This document shows positions 19,687 to 29,209 of a DNA stretch of 64,000 nt, piece after piece. A program made the position numbers and the translations under genes. How positions within the stretch are numbered: the stretch's first letter is position 1; the number at the start of each line of letters is the position of its first letter. Where the stretch lies: assembly GCF_012927325.1 (NCBI RefSeq), contig NZ_JABBGI010000004.1, forward strand, positions 124,001 through 188,000, given 5' to 3'. Source of the DNA: Chryseobacterium antibioticum. Lineage in GTDB: Bacteria; Bacteroidota; Bacteroidia; Flavobacteriales; Weeksellaceae. The notes beneath the pieces are model-generated. The model was not told the origin of the DNA, did no database searches, and worked only from the letters and a program-made list of their open reading frames with translations.

Positions 19687-21882
19687 ATGAAAAATATTTT
19701 TACATTTACAGCTGTAGCTTTTGCTACAATTTCTTTCGCTCAAACGGGTAATGTGGGGATAAACACGCCAACGCCCAATGCCGATGCAGCATTGGATATT
19801 GTTTCCACAAACAAAGGGCTATTACCTCCACGTATTGCCTTAACAGCGAGTAACTCTCCTGCACCGCTTGCCAGCAATGTGGCAGGGATGGTGGTGTATA
19901 ATACGGCAACTGCCGGTATTGTCCCCAACAATGTAACCCCCGGATTGTATTACAACAATGGTACAATTTGGGTACCTACTACTGGTACAACACCCGCAAC
20001 TACCGTAAGCAATACAGCCAGCCTTGCAGGGACTAATACCCTAAGTACTACCGTAAACGGTGTTACCGGTACTGCAGTAGCTGTCCCCAACATCTATACC
20101 GCTGACGGAACTTTAACGGCTAACAGAACCGTTACCATGGGAGCCAATATCCTTAAGTTTGAAAACGGGTCAAATAATACGACTTTTGCAACAGGTGGTA
20201 GTAATTCATCTGTAACAACTACAGGCTCTAATGTAGGATTTTTCAGGGCTTTTGGAGGAACATCGGCTCTTGATTTAACTGCTACCAATGGAGGTACCAC
20301 TCAAATTGTCAGTTCAGGTTCTGCCACGAATCTTTTGCTGGGTTCAGTTAATAACACTCCATTAGGTTTTATAACCAATACCATTACAAGGGCCAGTATC
20401 AGTCCGTCAGGAGTTTTTTATGCTGGTCCTGCCGGCGGAAATAATACGACCCTTGATAACACCGGATCTACCGCACTGCTTACAACTACAAGTCCTGTTA
20501 ATACAGCAACTATAAGAGCGGTTGGAGGAAATAGAATGCTTGAAATGATTTCTGTGAATGGTGGTGAAAATCAAATTTACAGCTGGCTTGGAAACAAGTT
20601 TGTTGTCGGTACTATGGATGCCAATCCAATGACTTTTATGACCAATAGTTTTACAAGAGCTACGATTTCCCCTGCGGGAGACATTACAACTAGTGTTGGT
20701 GGAAACAGCACCGTGATTACTAACAGTGCTACAAATGCGTCAATAGTAACCACAAGCCCTAATAGTGCATTTGTAAGAGCTATTGGAGGAACAGCGGCTG
20801 TTGATATAGCTGCTACCAATGGAGGTCCCACTCAAATTACTAGTTCAGGTTCTGCCACAAATCTTTTGCTGGGTTCAGTTAATAATACTCCAGTAAGTTT
20901 TATAACCAATGGTGCTACAAGAGCTACAATTTCCGCTGCGGGAGATATTACAGCCAGTGTTGGTGGAAACAGCACCGTGATTACTAACAGTGTTACAAAT
21001 GCGTCAATAGTAACCACAAGTCCTAATACTGCAATTGTAAGAGCTATTGGAGGAACAGCGGGTGTTGATATAACTGCTACCAATGGAGGTCCCACTCAAA
21101 TTAGTAGTTCAGGTTCTGCCACAAATCTTTTGCTGGGTTCAGTTAATAATACTCCAGTAAGTTTTATAACCAATGGTACTACAAGAGCTACAATTTCCGC
21201 TGCGGGAGATATTACAGCCAGTGTTGGTGGAAACAGCACCTTCATTGGTAACAGTGGTGTAAATTCGTCAATAATAACCACAAGCTCTAATATTGCAATT
21301 GTAAGAGCTATTGGTGGTGCCGGGGTTCTTGATATGACCGTCGGAAATGGAGGTCAAAATATTATTAATAGCAACGGGGTTACCCTTTTTTCAGTGGGAA
21401 CGGCGAATGTCGCCCAATTCGATCTTAAAACCAATAATACGACAAGGGCTACAATCACCGCTGGGGGAAATTTTGGTATTGGTACCACTTCTCCTACATC
21501 TTTACTATCCGTAAACGGATCAGCTGATAAACCAGGAGGCGGAAGCTGGGGAACATTTTCAGACCGTAGAGTGAAAAAAGATATTGCAGATTTTAATGAC
21601 GGACTGAATGTAATTTCTAAACTTAAAACGGTGACCTATAAGTACAACGAAAAATCCGGATATGAGGATTTAAATAAAGAATATGTAGGTTTCATAGCAC
21701 AGGATGTGGAAAAAGTGGCTCCATATATGGTGAAAGTGATAGATGACACTAAAAAAAGCGGTCTGGCGGATAAACGTGAACTTGATGAAAGTGCTCTTAC
21801 TAAAATATTAGTGAATGCAGTAAAGGAATTGCAGGCAGAAATTATTGCACTGAAAAAAGAAGTAGAAATGCTGAAGAAATAG
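19687..21882 (+). CDS. Fibre-like secreted protein with C-terminal S74-type intramolecular chaperone
   Basis: The 731-residue protein has a signal peptide (residues 1-19) and the family leader TGNVGINTPTPNADAALDIVSTNKGLLPPR. A GMVVYNTATAG..PGLYYNNGTIW block follows (about 70-105). Three 88-residue repeats (about 330-595) show SSGSATNLLLGSVNNTP and RAIGGTA motifs. The C-terminus (about 615-731) is an S74-like domain: WGTFSDRRVKKDIADFNDG, YVGFIAQDVEKVAPYMV, then a coiled coil. S74 domains trimerise beta-helical fibres and then cut themselves off, as in phage tail spikes. Secretion beyond Sec is unclear because no type IX sorting domain is seen. It is followed by the hairpin cassette and two HTH genes. 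Confidence 0.82.
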   Translation: MKNIFTFTAVAFATISFAQTGNVGINTPTPNADAALDIVSTNKGLLPPRIALTASNSPAPLASNVAGMVVYNTATAGIVPNNVTPGLYYNNGTIWVPTTGTTPATTVSNTASLAGTNTLSTTVNGVTGTAVAVPNIYTADGTLTANRTVTMGANILKFENGSNNTTFATGGSNSSVTTTGSNVGFFRAFGGTSALDLTATNGGTTQIVSSGSATNLLLGSVNNTPLGFITNTITRASISPSGVFYAGPAGGNNTTLDNTGSTALLTTTSPVNTATIRAVGGNRMLEMISVNGGENQIYSWLGNKFVVGTMDANPMTFMTNSFTRATISPAGDITTSVGGNSTVITNSATNASIVTTSPNSAFVRAIGGTAAVDIAATNGGPTQITSSGSATNLLLGSVNNTPVSFITNGATRATISAAGDITASVGGNSTVITNSVTNASIVTTSPNTAIVRAIGGTAGVDITATNGGPTQISSSGSATNLLLGSVNNTPVSFITNGTTRATISAAGDITASVGGNSTFIGNSGVNSSIITTSSNIAIVRAIGGAGVLDMTVGNGGQNIINSNGVTLFSVGTANVAQFDLKTNNTTRATITAGGNFGIGTTSPTSLLSVNGSADKPGGGSWGTFSDRRVKKDIADFNDGLNVISKLKTVTYKYNEKSGYEDLNKEYVGFIAQDVEKVAPYMVKVIDDTKKSGLADKRELDESALTKILVNAVKELQAEIIALKKEVEMLKK
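20674..21465 (+). repeat. Three tandem 264-bp repeats inside the S74 fibre gene
   Basis: Units begin at GCGGGAGA near 20674, 20938 and 21202. The first two are nearly identical and the third diverges in its second half. A degenerate unit precedes them from about 20284. The period equals 88 codons, so copy-number change keeps the frame. Confidence 0.85.
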
Positions 21883-22002
21883 CTGCTGCTGCCTCTTTTC
21901 AACTATTTTTATAGATAAAAACACAAACTTTATGTATAAAAAAGGAGTAATATTTTATTTTTCAGACGATCAAAATAGTAATAAGAGCAATTTAAAAGAA
22001 AT

Positions 22003-22335
22003 ACATACCATATTGCCTCTTATTTTCTATAAACGAAACACATTTTTTATATACAATACTAAACTATAAAACTGCCTTACCCTCGGGAGAGACAGGAAAT
22101 AGTGAAGGTGTACGCTGTTTTGTAACTTTTATAACGGAGCTTAAACAGGCGAAAAAGCTTCGTAACTATTGAAAGTGTAAAAGCAGAATACAAAGGATTG
22201 TAAAACTGTCAAAGTTTTAAAGCTTTGGCAGTTTTATATACCCGAAAAGGATAACGGATCTTACAATCCATAAAAAACAATTGGAGATTTCAAAAAAAAA
22301 CAGCCTTATAGACTGAGGAAAAACAATAAAAAATA
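22003..22335 (+). repeat. Intergenic hairpin cassette, copy A
   Basis: About 300 bp is shared with 45141-45440 and 47268-47605, always just after a fibre gene. It holds an ACGGAGCTT/AAGCTTCGT hairpin (with a G-U pair in this copy), then a CTGTCAAAG/CTTTGGCAG hairpin with a T-rich end that looks like a terminator, then a conserved GATTTC-A-run leader before the next gene. Confidence 0.75.
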
Positions 22336-22351
22336 ACATATCAATAAAAGT

Positions 22352-22795
22352 ATGGAAACGAATTTCAAAGAGATCCATATCGGAAACTATATCAGAGAGC
22401 ATGTAAAAAAGCATGAAATACCTCTTTTACGCATCTGCAATTTCCTTAAAACTACAGAAGAAGAAATTATAAAAATGTATGAACAGGAAAGTCTCGATAC
22501 CAACGTTCTCCTTAAGTGGAGCAAACTGCTGGAATATGACTTTTTTAGATTTTATAGCCAACATCTTATCCTGTATGCTCCCCCCTCTTCTGCCAGATAT
22601 AATAAAACTGCGATAAACAAGAATGATCAACTACCCCAGTTCAGAAAAAATATATATACAATAGAGATCATTGATTTTATCTTGGGGCAGATAAAAACAG
22701 GTGAGAAAACCAAATTAGAAATAATAGAGCAATACAAGATTCCTAAGACCACTTTATATAAATGGATCAATAAATTCACCAATAGATCAATATGA
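22352..22795 (+). CDS. Small helix-turn-helix protein (paralogue of 47624-48058)
   Basis: 147 residues, cytosolic. The first 65 or so residues are nearly identical to the protein at 47624 (IGNYIREHVKKHEIPLLRICNF, EESLD-type helix, LLKWSKLLEYDFFR), then the two diverge. The C-terminus has a transposase-like HTH: EIIEQYKIPKTTLYKWINKF. The N-terminal half also resembles a phage-type HTH. It is not a full transposase, since no DDE domain follows. It lies between the hairpin cassette and a second HTH gene. A DNA-binding regulator is likely; its target is unknown. Confidence 0.7.
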   Translation: METNFKEIHIGNYIREHVKKHEIPLLRICNFLKTTEEEIIKMYEQESLDTNVLLKWSKLLEYDFFRFYSQHLILYAPPSSARYNKTAINKNDQLPQFRKNIYTIEIIDFILGQIKTGEKTKLEIIEQYKIPKTTLYKWINKFTNRSI

Positions 22796-22938
22796 TTTTA
22801 TACCATCATTTCACAGATTTCAGATTTATATTTCTTCGTTCTCATTAGTTTTGAATGATACATTGAAGCTGCGAAAGAAAAAACATTAAGATGAAGAAAA
22901 TTAATAAGATCCTTTAACCATTTTTTAAAAGAAAGTAT

Positions 22939-23274
22939 ATGGAAGAACTTATACCATTAAATTACAAGCAAATATATATCGACATTATCACAAAGAAGTT
23001 CCCCCACAAATTAAAGGAATGTAAACCTCTTCTGGATAAAAAAGACTTCTCCGCATTAGATGTAATACAGATCAATCAAAAAATATTTGGAGATCGGGAT
23101 CATTCCGTCCAGATCTTCAATCAAAAACTCCGCTCCTATAATAAACAAGCAATGATAAAAATACTGAATTATCAAAAGAAGCATGGATTAAACAACTCTC
23201 AATTAGCATTTCATTTTAAAATGAGCAGAAATACAATTGCAAAATGGAAAAAGCAGTTTTATACTAATATTTAA
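22939..23274 (+). CDS. Small helix-turn-helix protein (paralogue of 48306-48620)
   Basis: 111 residues. The C-terminal HTH reads ILNYQKKHGLNNSQLAFHFKMSRNTIAKWKKQF, closely matching the protein at 48306. The N-terminal half (NYKQIYIDIITKKFPHKL) also aligns with that paralogue. The order HTH-147 then HTH-111 repeats the order at 47.6-48.6 kb, except that the 79-residue gene found there is absent here. It is probably DNA-binding. Confidence 0.7.
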   Translation: MEELIPLNYKQIYIDIITKKFPHKLKECKPLLDKKDFSALDVIQINQKIFGDRDHSVQIFNQKLRSYNKQAMIKILNYQKKHGLNNSQLAFHFKMSRNTIAKWKKQFYTNI

Positions 23275-23368
23275 CATTCGGTTTACCAGTGTGTTGTCCT
23301 GGGATAAGGCTTGCATTTGTACATGAAATTCACTATTTCAAAATATTAAACTTCAGTTCTCTGAGTAT

Positions 23369-23763
23369 TTAGTGCAGGAGGACAAATGGATAAGCTTTGT
23401 TTTTATAAAGCTGATCAAGCCGCTTAAAATTATCCTAGGTCTGTTCTAATCCTGCATTGGCAACCGCCAAAGCATGTTGTTCAATAGTTGCTAAAAACTG
23501 CACTTTGCTTACACGCTGCCCTTCCTGTGCGTTCACAGCAATTACCCTACCCGGTACATTAAGCCGATGGAAACCGAATTATCTGCCTCTATGCTTTCGC
23601 TGTAAGTCAGGTTTTTCATGCCATCGGTTACTTGTATATTCTGTACAGAGACTTTTTGTGGAGAGATTTTCTTTGCAGTTTCTTTAGAGCTTCTGCTTTC
23701 GCAGGAGTATAACATCAGTACAGAAAACATGCTTAGTGAATTACTTCTTAAATTGATTATCAT
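23369..23763 (-). pseudogene. RND efflux membrane-fusion protein remnant
   Basis: The first part encodes a lipoprotein-like leader (VLMLYSCES) and KKISPQKVSVQNIQVTDGMKNLTYSESIEADNSVSIGL. After a frame break it continues VIAVNAQEGQRVSKVQFLATIE and LEQT-stop-DNFKRLDQLYKNKA, the biotinyl-lipoyl-like and hairpin segments of AcrA/HlyD-type adaptors. The remaining C-terminal two thirds are missing. An AraC-type relic lies just upstream on the same strand, so this looks like the ruin of an efflux locus. Confidence 0.7.
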
Positions 23764-23939
23764 AACTTTTTGAAATTTATATTTACAATTTCAGCAAATT
23801 CTATTTGGCTTATACTGCATATATATATATCACTAAAAAGTCTAATAAAAGCTTCCTATCTCGATAAAAATGGTCTATTTCGATACAAATATGTCCCAAG
23901 ACTTTTTTAAAGATGAGAAAAATTAAAAAGAACAGTAAG

Positions 23940-24113
23940 CTATTGTTTTGTGTAAAAGATTTTTGATTTCTGAACTCCTTCGGTGACATTTTCATCTTTT
24001 TTTGAAAAATTTGCCAAAAAAAAGATTGATCGCTGAAATGAAGTGCATCAGCTATCTAAGCAATGGACAAATCTGAATTTCGAAGTAAGTTTCTTGCTTC
24101 GATAACCACTGTC
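23940..24113 (-). pseudogene. AraC-family regulator C-terminal remnant with an amber codon
   Basis: The minus strand reads VIEARNLLRNSDLSIA-stop-IADALHFSDQSFF, then FQKKMKMSPKEFRNQ. This is the classic second HTH and MSPKEFR motif of AraC regulators. The stop (TAG at 24056-24058) stands where the family has Gln or Glu. The N-terminal part is replaced by an IS5 transposase fragment. Confidence 0.8.
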
Positions 24114-24367
24114 ATTATCAAACCAAGAAAAAGTTCTTTCAATAATCCATCTTTTGTGTATAGGCTTAAAGACTTTTTCTTTATGATCGGACCGTAAAAC
24201 AACCTGAATGATGTAGCCAAACTTATCTTTTATTTCTTCAATAATATTTCCTCTATAGCCTCCATCTGCTAAAATCACTGTAATTGGAATCAAAAGATAT
24301 TGCAATGTTCTCATGAATAACAAAGCAGCTTTACTATCGTGAAAATTGGCTACACTTACCATTACGG
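24107..24367 (-). pseudogene. Internal fragment of IS5-type transposase
   Basis: Translation from AVMVSVANFHDSKAALLFM to IERTFSWFDND is almost identical to the middle of the intact transposase at 34021-34779. Both ends are cut. The downstream end joins directly onto the AraC relic. Confidence 0.85.
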
Positions 24368-24423
24368 CGATCATTCTTCTTTGAGCTATGACCTGCTTAA
24401 GATGCAGCAAACTGAAGAAAAGA

Positions 24424-24471
24424 AAAAAGTAAAAGGCCTCCGGATCGAAGATCGGGAGCCTTTTACTTTTT
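24424..24471 (-). terminator. Strong bidirectional terminator after susD
   Basis: A long stem (AAAAAGTAAAAGGC pairing with GCCTTTTACTTTTT around a GC-rich inner stem) lies 11 bp beyond the susD stop. T-runs are present on both strands. Confidence 0.8.
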
Positions 24472-24481
24472 TAAATTAATT

Positions 24482-26134
24482 TTAATCCGGATTCTGCACT
24501 AAATTCGGCTGTATTTGTATCTGCTGTTCCGGAATATATTCAATAATTCTGTTGTTTGTATAAGGTACGATGTAGAAAGGATTATTTCCATTTAAATGAG
24601 TTCCGGGATATTGTCTGTTCATGTCTAATTTATTTCTATAAACATCATATTTTCTTTGAGCTTCAAAAGCAAGTTCAAGTCTTCTTTCCTGAAGTGTAAT
24701 GTTTAAAACTGTTTGACCTGTTGGAATCGAAGTGTACGTCGGAATACCGGCTCTAGTTCTGATAACGTTAACATCAGCAAGTGCAGAAGTTGTTATACCT
24801 TTCTTTGCGTAAGCTTCGGCTCGGTTTAGATAAACTTCAGCTAATCTTATGACAACCGGCGACCATAAATGGGCAACACCCTCCTGTAACGAACATTTTA
24901 AGATATAAAACTTTGGATATCCATTTCTTTTTTCCATGTCGTTATCTAAAGTGACATAGGTCTTACCGCCACCGGAATTATTGAAATAATAGTTCATTTT
25001 ATTGGGCGTAACTTCAGAATAAACTTGATAATTAATATTATCCAATGTGAAATAAGTATTTCCACCTTGCTGGAATGTTTTCTGAAATTTATAACTGTAA
25101 GTCACTCCTCCGGAAGCATTGGTTCCTTGTTGTACCCAATAAGCAACTGGGGTTAAAGGATCGTTGTATTTTGGTGAAATAAATTTCAATCTCGCATCCT
25201 GAGGATATTGATTAATAAGATCCAAATAAGAAGATGACGCATACATCTCGCCCCAGCCGACACTTTGAATACTTGCATACATAGAACCTATTGTATACCA
25301 ACCATTGCTGTAATCACCGTCTTTGTTATATTTAAATGCAAAAATGGTTTCAGTATTATTTTCCGGTGTCTTGGTTGCATAAGAAGGAAGTTCAGCTTTG
25401 GATAACAATAAATATTTTCCGGAATTGATTACTTTATCAGCATATTCAATGGCTTTGTCGTTATTTTCCATATAAAGATATACTCTGGAAAGTAGGGCTT
25501 GAGCGGCTTCTTTAGTTGCGTAGATGTTTTGTTTATCAAGAGTCATTAGTTGTTCTGCCTTTTTCAGATCATTAATAACTTCATCGTATATCACTCCAAC
25601 GGTTGCTCTGGCGGGTAAATCATTCACATCATCAGAAGTTTTCAAGGGTACGCCAAGGTTTCCGATTCCTTGATTGTAAGGTTTTCCAAAGACATTAACC
25701 AAAGAAAAATAAACATACGCTCTCAAAAAATAATTTTCACCTAAAAGCTGATCTGTCTCTGCATCTTTTCCTTCAGAAACCTTAGAAATAACTCTATTAC
25801 AGCCTATAATGGCTTTATAACCGGTATTCCAAATTACATTAGATCGTCCATTATTTTTAATGCTTCTATAATTGTAATAATAAAAAAACTGATCTGAGGT
25901 TGTTCCGCTGATGTCGATATTGTCTCCACCATATTCACCAACTCTGTATAAATTATTAAAAAATCCGCCTCCGTCAGCATCTCCTTTTAGCAAAGCATAA
26001 TTTCCAAGAGTTATGGTTTGTAATCCTGTTGCGTCTGCCAGTATCACATCAGATTCTAGGGAATCGTAAGGTGATCGGTCTATATTGCAGGCAACTAATG
26101 ATAGTATTAGTAATGATATAAGTGTTTTTTTCAT
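24482..26134 (-). CDS. RagB/SusD-family outer-membrane nutrient-binding lipoprotein
   Basis: The 550-residue protein has a lipoprotein signal with Cys at residue 16 (LSLVACNIDRS). The SusD N-terminal TPR-like region includes ENYFLRAYVYFSLVNVFG. The C-terminal block shows VIRLAEVYLNRAEAYAKKG and LQERRLELAFEAQRKYDVYR, both typical. SusD proteins cap the SusC channel and bind glycan fragments. It lies 11 bp after susC on the same strand and ends at a strong terminator. The glycan is not certain; the M60 peptidase and amino-sugar genes nearby suggest glycoprotein or mucin glycans. Confidence 0.93.
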   Translation of the reverse strand: MKKTLISLLILSLVACNIDRSPYDSLESDVILADATGLQTITLGNYALLKGDADGGGFFNNLYRVGEYGGDNIDISGTTSDQFFYYYNYRSIKNNGRSNVIWNTGYKAIIGCNRVISKVSEGKDAETDQLLGENYFLRAYVYFSLVNVFGKPYNQGIGNLGVPLKTSDDVNDLPARATVGVIYDEVINDLKKAEQLMTLDKQNIYATKEAAQALLSRVYLYMENNDKAIEYADKVINSGKYLLLSKAELPSYATKTPENNTETIFAFKYNKDGDYSNGWYTIGSMYASIQSVGWGEMYASSSYLDLINQYPQDARLKFISPKYNDPLTPVAYWVQQGTNASGGVTYSYKFQKTFQQGGNTYFTLDNINYQVYSEVTPNKMNYYFNNSGGGKTYVTLDNDMEKRNGYPKFYILKCSLQEGVAHLWSPVVIRLAEVYLNRAEAYAKKGITTSALADVNVIRTRAGIPTYTSIPTGQTVLNITLQERRLELAFEAQRKYDVYRNKLDMNRQYPGTHLNGNNPFYIVPYTNNRIIEYIPEQQIQIQPNLVQNPD

Positions 26135-26145
26135 AATTTTTGCAT

Positions 26146-28887
26146 TTAAAAAGAAAAGTTTAAGCCTAAAGAAAATCTTCTTGGGATAGGATAAATCGCT
26201 CCCGCGCTCCCGGAATAAGCAGTTTGTCCGTCTGCCGGACCAACTTCCGGATCAACTCCTGAGAATCTTGTGATCGTAAATAAATTCTCTCCCATGATAT
26301 AAATACTGGCAGATGTAATATTGATCTTTTCCGATAAAGATGTTGGGAAATTATATCCGAGTCTTACAGATCGTACCTTAACGTAACTTGCATCTTCCAG
26401 ATAACGTGATGAAGGCCTGTTAGTCAAACTACTATTATTAAAAACTGCTACTGGATGTGTAGCAATGTCTCCCGGTTTTTCCCATCTGTTCCAGTCGTTT
26501 TTTAATATCATTTGATTGTAATAAGGATAAGCACCGTCTGAATCAAATAATTCTCTGTAGGAATTGTAAATCTGTCCACCTTGTGAAAAGTAAATATTAG
26601 CATTAAAATAGAAATTCTTTACACTGAAATTTGTGGTTACAGAACCATAATAATCCGGCGTAGAAGCTCCTACGATCTGTAAAGTAGCCTGATTGTAATT
26701 TGATGTCAATCCTTTGCTTCCGTCAAGATTGATGATTTCCCATTGCCCGGCTCCATTATCAGGATTTACGCCCATCCATTTTCTCATGTAGAAAGAGGTA
26801 ACATCGTATCCTGCAATCGCTACATGATTATTAGCCAATATTTGCGTGCTGTTATTTCTGGTTGAAAGAACACTGTTTTTATAGGTACTGATATTAAATC
26901 CTAAATCCCAATTTACATTTTCAGATTTAATGATGGCATAATTAAAATTAAATTCCCAGCCTTTGTTTTTAACATCTCCGACATTCAGATATTGTCTGTC
27001 AACGCCTGTCAATGATGGAAGTGTAACCAAGAGTAATAAATCTTTAGTCTTATTATTAAAGTAGTCAATATTTAATGTTAATCTGTTATTAAATGCTTTA
27101 ATATCCGTGCCAATGTTATTTTGATAAATAGATTCCCAGGTCAATCCCGGATTTCCTAACTGGCTCCATGTTGCGCCGATTTGACTATCATAACGCCGTG
27201 TTAATGCATATAAATCCTGCCATCCGTAATTCGGGCTTGGAGTATTTCCTACGAGACCTCTGCTGGCTCTTAATTTCAATTCATTAATTGGTTTTACATG
27301 GAAAAATTTTTCTTTATGAACATTCCACCCCAAGCTATAAGAATAAAATAATCCTTTTCTCTGACTGGTGCCAAATGCAGAAGAAGATTCGCTTCTCAAA
27401 GATCCCTGCACAAAATATTTTTTATCAAACACATATTCAGCATTGAATAAGAGTGCGTTATAAGCTCGGTCGTATTTTGTTCCTGATGGTTTTTGCCCTG
27501 TTGTTGCCCCGTCGTCAAAGATTTCTGTTCCCGGCACGACACCATAAACACCCGCTCTGGATATTTTGTAAACTCTGTCATTGTATTCATAGGCAGCCAA
27601 TGCATTTACATTATGAACTCCAAAATCCTTGTCAAATCTCAACATTTGATTAAAAAACTTACTGACATCTTTGACGTACGATTCCGTTAATCCGCCTTTG
27701 TTACTTTCCCCAGCGATAGATCTTGGATCGGTATAATATGTATCATCATAGTTTTTGTAAGTAATATTGTTGGTCGTGACAAACTTTAAATAATCTGTAA
27801 GCTTAATTTCTGCATCAAGATTTCCGATGAGGTCTAATTGATTGCTTTTACCGTAATTCCATTGTAAATCGTACAGATAATTGCTGTAATCTCTTCCGTA
27901 CCAATTTCCGGTGTAAGTATTTGGATTAATTAAATTTCCATTGGCGTCTCTCGGATTGTCCCAAGGCATATTGAGATACATTTCGTAAAGAGATTCTTGT
28001 TTGTCTTTTCCGGTTGTGTAAGACAAGCTGATTTTTGGTTTAAGAATCAGCCAAGGTTTTACAGTTTGCTCATGATTAATTCTGAAAGACAGTCTGTTGA
28101 AGTCATAACCTTTTACAGTTCCGCTTTCATCGTAATAATTTCCTGAAATATATGTTTTGGAATTTTGAGAACCTCCTCTGAAGTCTATGCTATAATTTTG
28201 TACCATTCCTGTCTGAGTACCATTTTTCAACCAGTTATAGCCTGGAGTTCTAAGTTCTTTTGGTATTTCGGGTACATTTTTTAATGAGGTAGAATAATCG
28301 TAAAGTTGAGTGCCATCCATCAATTTGAAACGTCCATTATTGAATGTATTAAAAGAATTATTTATTGAAACACTCAGCATTCCCTTTCCTGAGCTTCCGG
28401 ATTTCGTGAACACCTGCACAATGCCATTGGCCCCTCTGGAACCATATAATGCTGTTGATGTGGCATCCTTTAGTATATTGATACTTTCAATTTGATTGGG
28501 ATCTAAATTTGGCGTACCTGTCATTATTACACCATCTACCACCCATAGAGCCTGGCTGGGGCCATTGATCGTAGAAGTTCCTCTGATTTTTACAGTTGCG
28601 GACGAACCAGGAGAACCTCCTCCCAGCATAATCTGAGCTCCTGCTGCTTTTCCCTGTAATAAACTGGATACATCAGAAGTATTGGCATCCTTCAATTTTT
28701 TATCAGAAATAGTTGAAACTGCAGCGGTAAGGCTGGATCTTTTTTGTGCCTTGTATCCTATAATGACAACGTCTTCAATTTCCTGTTCTCTCAAAGAATC
28801 TGTTTTTGTTGTTTGAGCAGATAGTAACCCTGACATTAAAAAAAAACATACTTCTAGCTTTTTTAAGTTTTTAGTTTGATATTTCAT
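26146..28887 (-). CDS. SusC/RagA-family TonB-linked outer-membrane transporter
   Basis: The 913-residue protein has a signal peptide (residues 1-25) and a TonB-box-like EQEIEDVVIIGYKAQKR at about 34-50. The plug follows (LLQGKAAGAQIMLGGGSPGSSATVKIRG, LWVVDGVIM, NILKDATSTALYGSRGANGIV), then a full beta-barrel ending in RRFSLGLNFSF. It lacks the N-terminal carboxypeptidase-like domain that many SusC proteins carry, so it is on the short side. It is the first gene of the susCD operon. Its upstream region is an inverted copy of the promoter cassette of the fibre genes, which is unexpected for a glycan operon and suggests shared control. Confidence 0.93.
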   Translation of the reverse strand: MKYQTKNLKKLEVCFFLMSGLLSAQTTKTDSLREQEIEDVVIIGYKAQKRSSLTAAVSTISDKKLKDANTSDVSSLLQGKAAGAQIMLGGGSPGSSATVKIRGTSTINGPSQALWVVDGVIMTGTPNLDPNQIESINILKDATSTALYGSRGANGIVQVFTKSGSSGKGMLSVSINNSFNTFNNGRFKLMDGTQLYDYSTSLKNVPEIPKELRTPGYNWLKNGTQTGMVQNYSIDFRGGSQNSKTYISGNYYDESGTVKGYDFNRLSFRINHEQTVKPWLILKPKISLSYTTGKDKQESLYEMYLNMPWDNPRDANGNLINPNTYTGNWYGRDYSNYLYDLQWNYGKSNQLDLIGNLDAEIKLTDYLKFVTTNNITYKNYDDTYYTDPRSIAGESNKGGLTESYVKDVSKFFNQMLRFDKDFGVHNVNALAAYEYNDRVYKISRAGVYGVVPGTEIFDDGATTGQKPSGTKYDRAYNALLFNAEYVFDKKYFVQGSLRSESSSAFGTSQRKGLFYSYSLGWNVHKEKFFHVKPINELKLRASRGLVGNTPSPNYGWQDLYALTRRYDSQIGATWSQLGNPGLTWESIYQNNIGTDIKAFNNRLTLNIDYFNNKTKDLLLLVTLPSLTGVDRQYLNVGDVKNKGWEFNFNYAIIKSENVNWDLGFNISTYKNSVLSTRNNSTQILANNHVAIAGYDVTSFYMRKWMGVNPDNGAGQWEIINLDGSKGLTSNYNQATLQIVGASTPDYYGSVTTNFSVKNFYFNANIYFSQGGQIYNSYRELFDSDGAYPYYNQMILKNDWNRWEKPGDIATHPVAVFNNSSLTNRPSSRYLEDASYVKVRSVRLGYNFPTSLSEKINITSASIYIMGENLFTITRFSGVDPEVGPADGQTAYSGSAGAIYPIPRRFSLGLNFSF

Positions 28888-28899
28888 ATATATAAGTTG

Positions 28900-29209
28900 T
28901 TTAAAGTTTCCTAATAAAAATACGGACGTATTTTTAGAAATTCAGATACAGATTTTTCTTCTTCCTATTTAATTGAGCTGTTGTATTTATTTGTTTATTT
29001 TAAAATGTTTTACAAAAAGATAAAAAATCATCAGAAATAACACAAAATACAGGTACATATTAAATGCATATTCAGATATAATAATCTGATTTTCAAATAG
29101 ATATTTTTTTTAAATGATCTGTTTATCTCTCAAAGAAAGAAAAATAAGAGATAATTCACAAGGTATATTTCTTATAAATTTCCAAAAGAGTACTAAATGA
29201 GTATTTGGT
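28900..29209 (-). promoter_or_regulatory. Shared promoter cassette upstream of susC (inverted copy)
   Basis: Read on the minus strand, this matches the fibre-gene cassettes over most of its length: ATACTCTTTTGGAA-like and TTTATAAGAAATA segments, then GTACCTGTATTTTGTGTT. The -7-like TATTTTG is at 29043-29049. The left half of the AGGTATCTGATAAGTACCT motif has diverged here to ATGCATTTAATATGTACCT. Confidence 0.65.

Noticed and set aside
20577..21281. Minus-strand hydrophobic reading frames in the S74 fibre gene
   Set aside because: They follow the 264-bp repeat and mirror Thr/Ala-rich coding; there are no start signals.
24371..24480. Possible coding end on the plus strand (KMQQTEEKKKVKGLRIEDRE)
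   Set aside because: It coincides with the terminator stem and IS fragment, and has no supported start.
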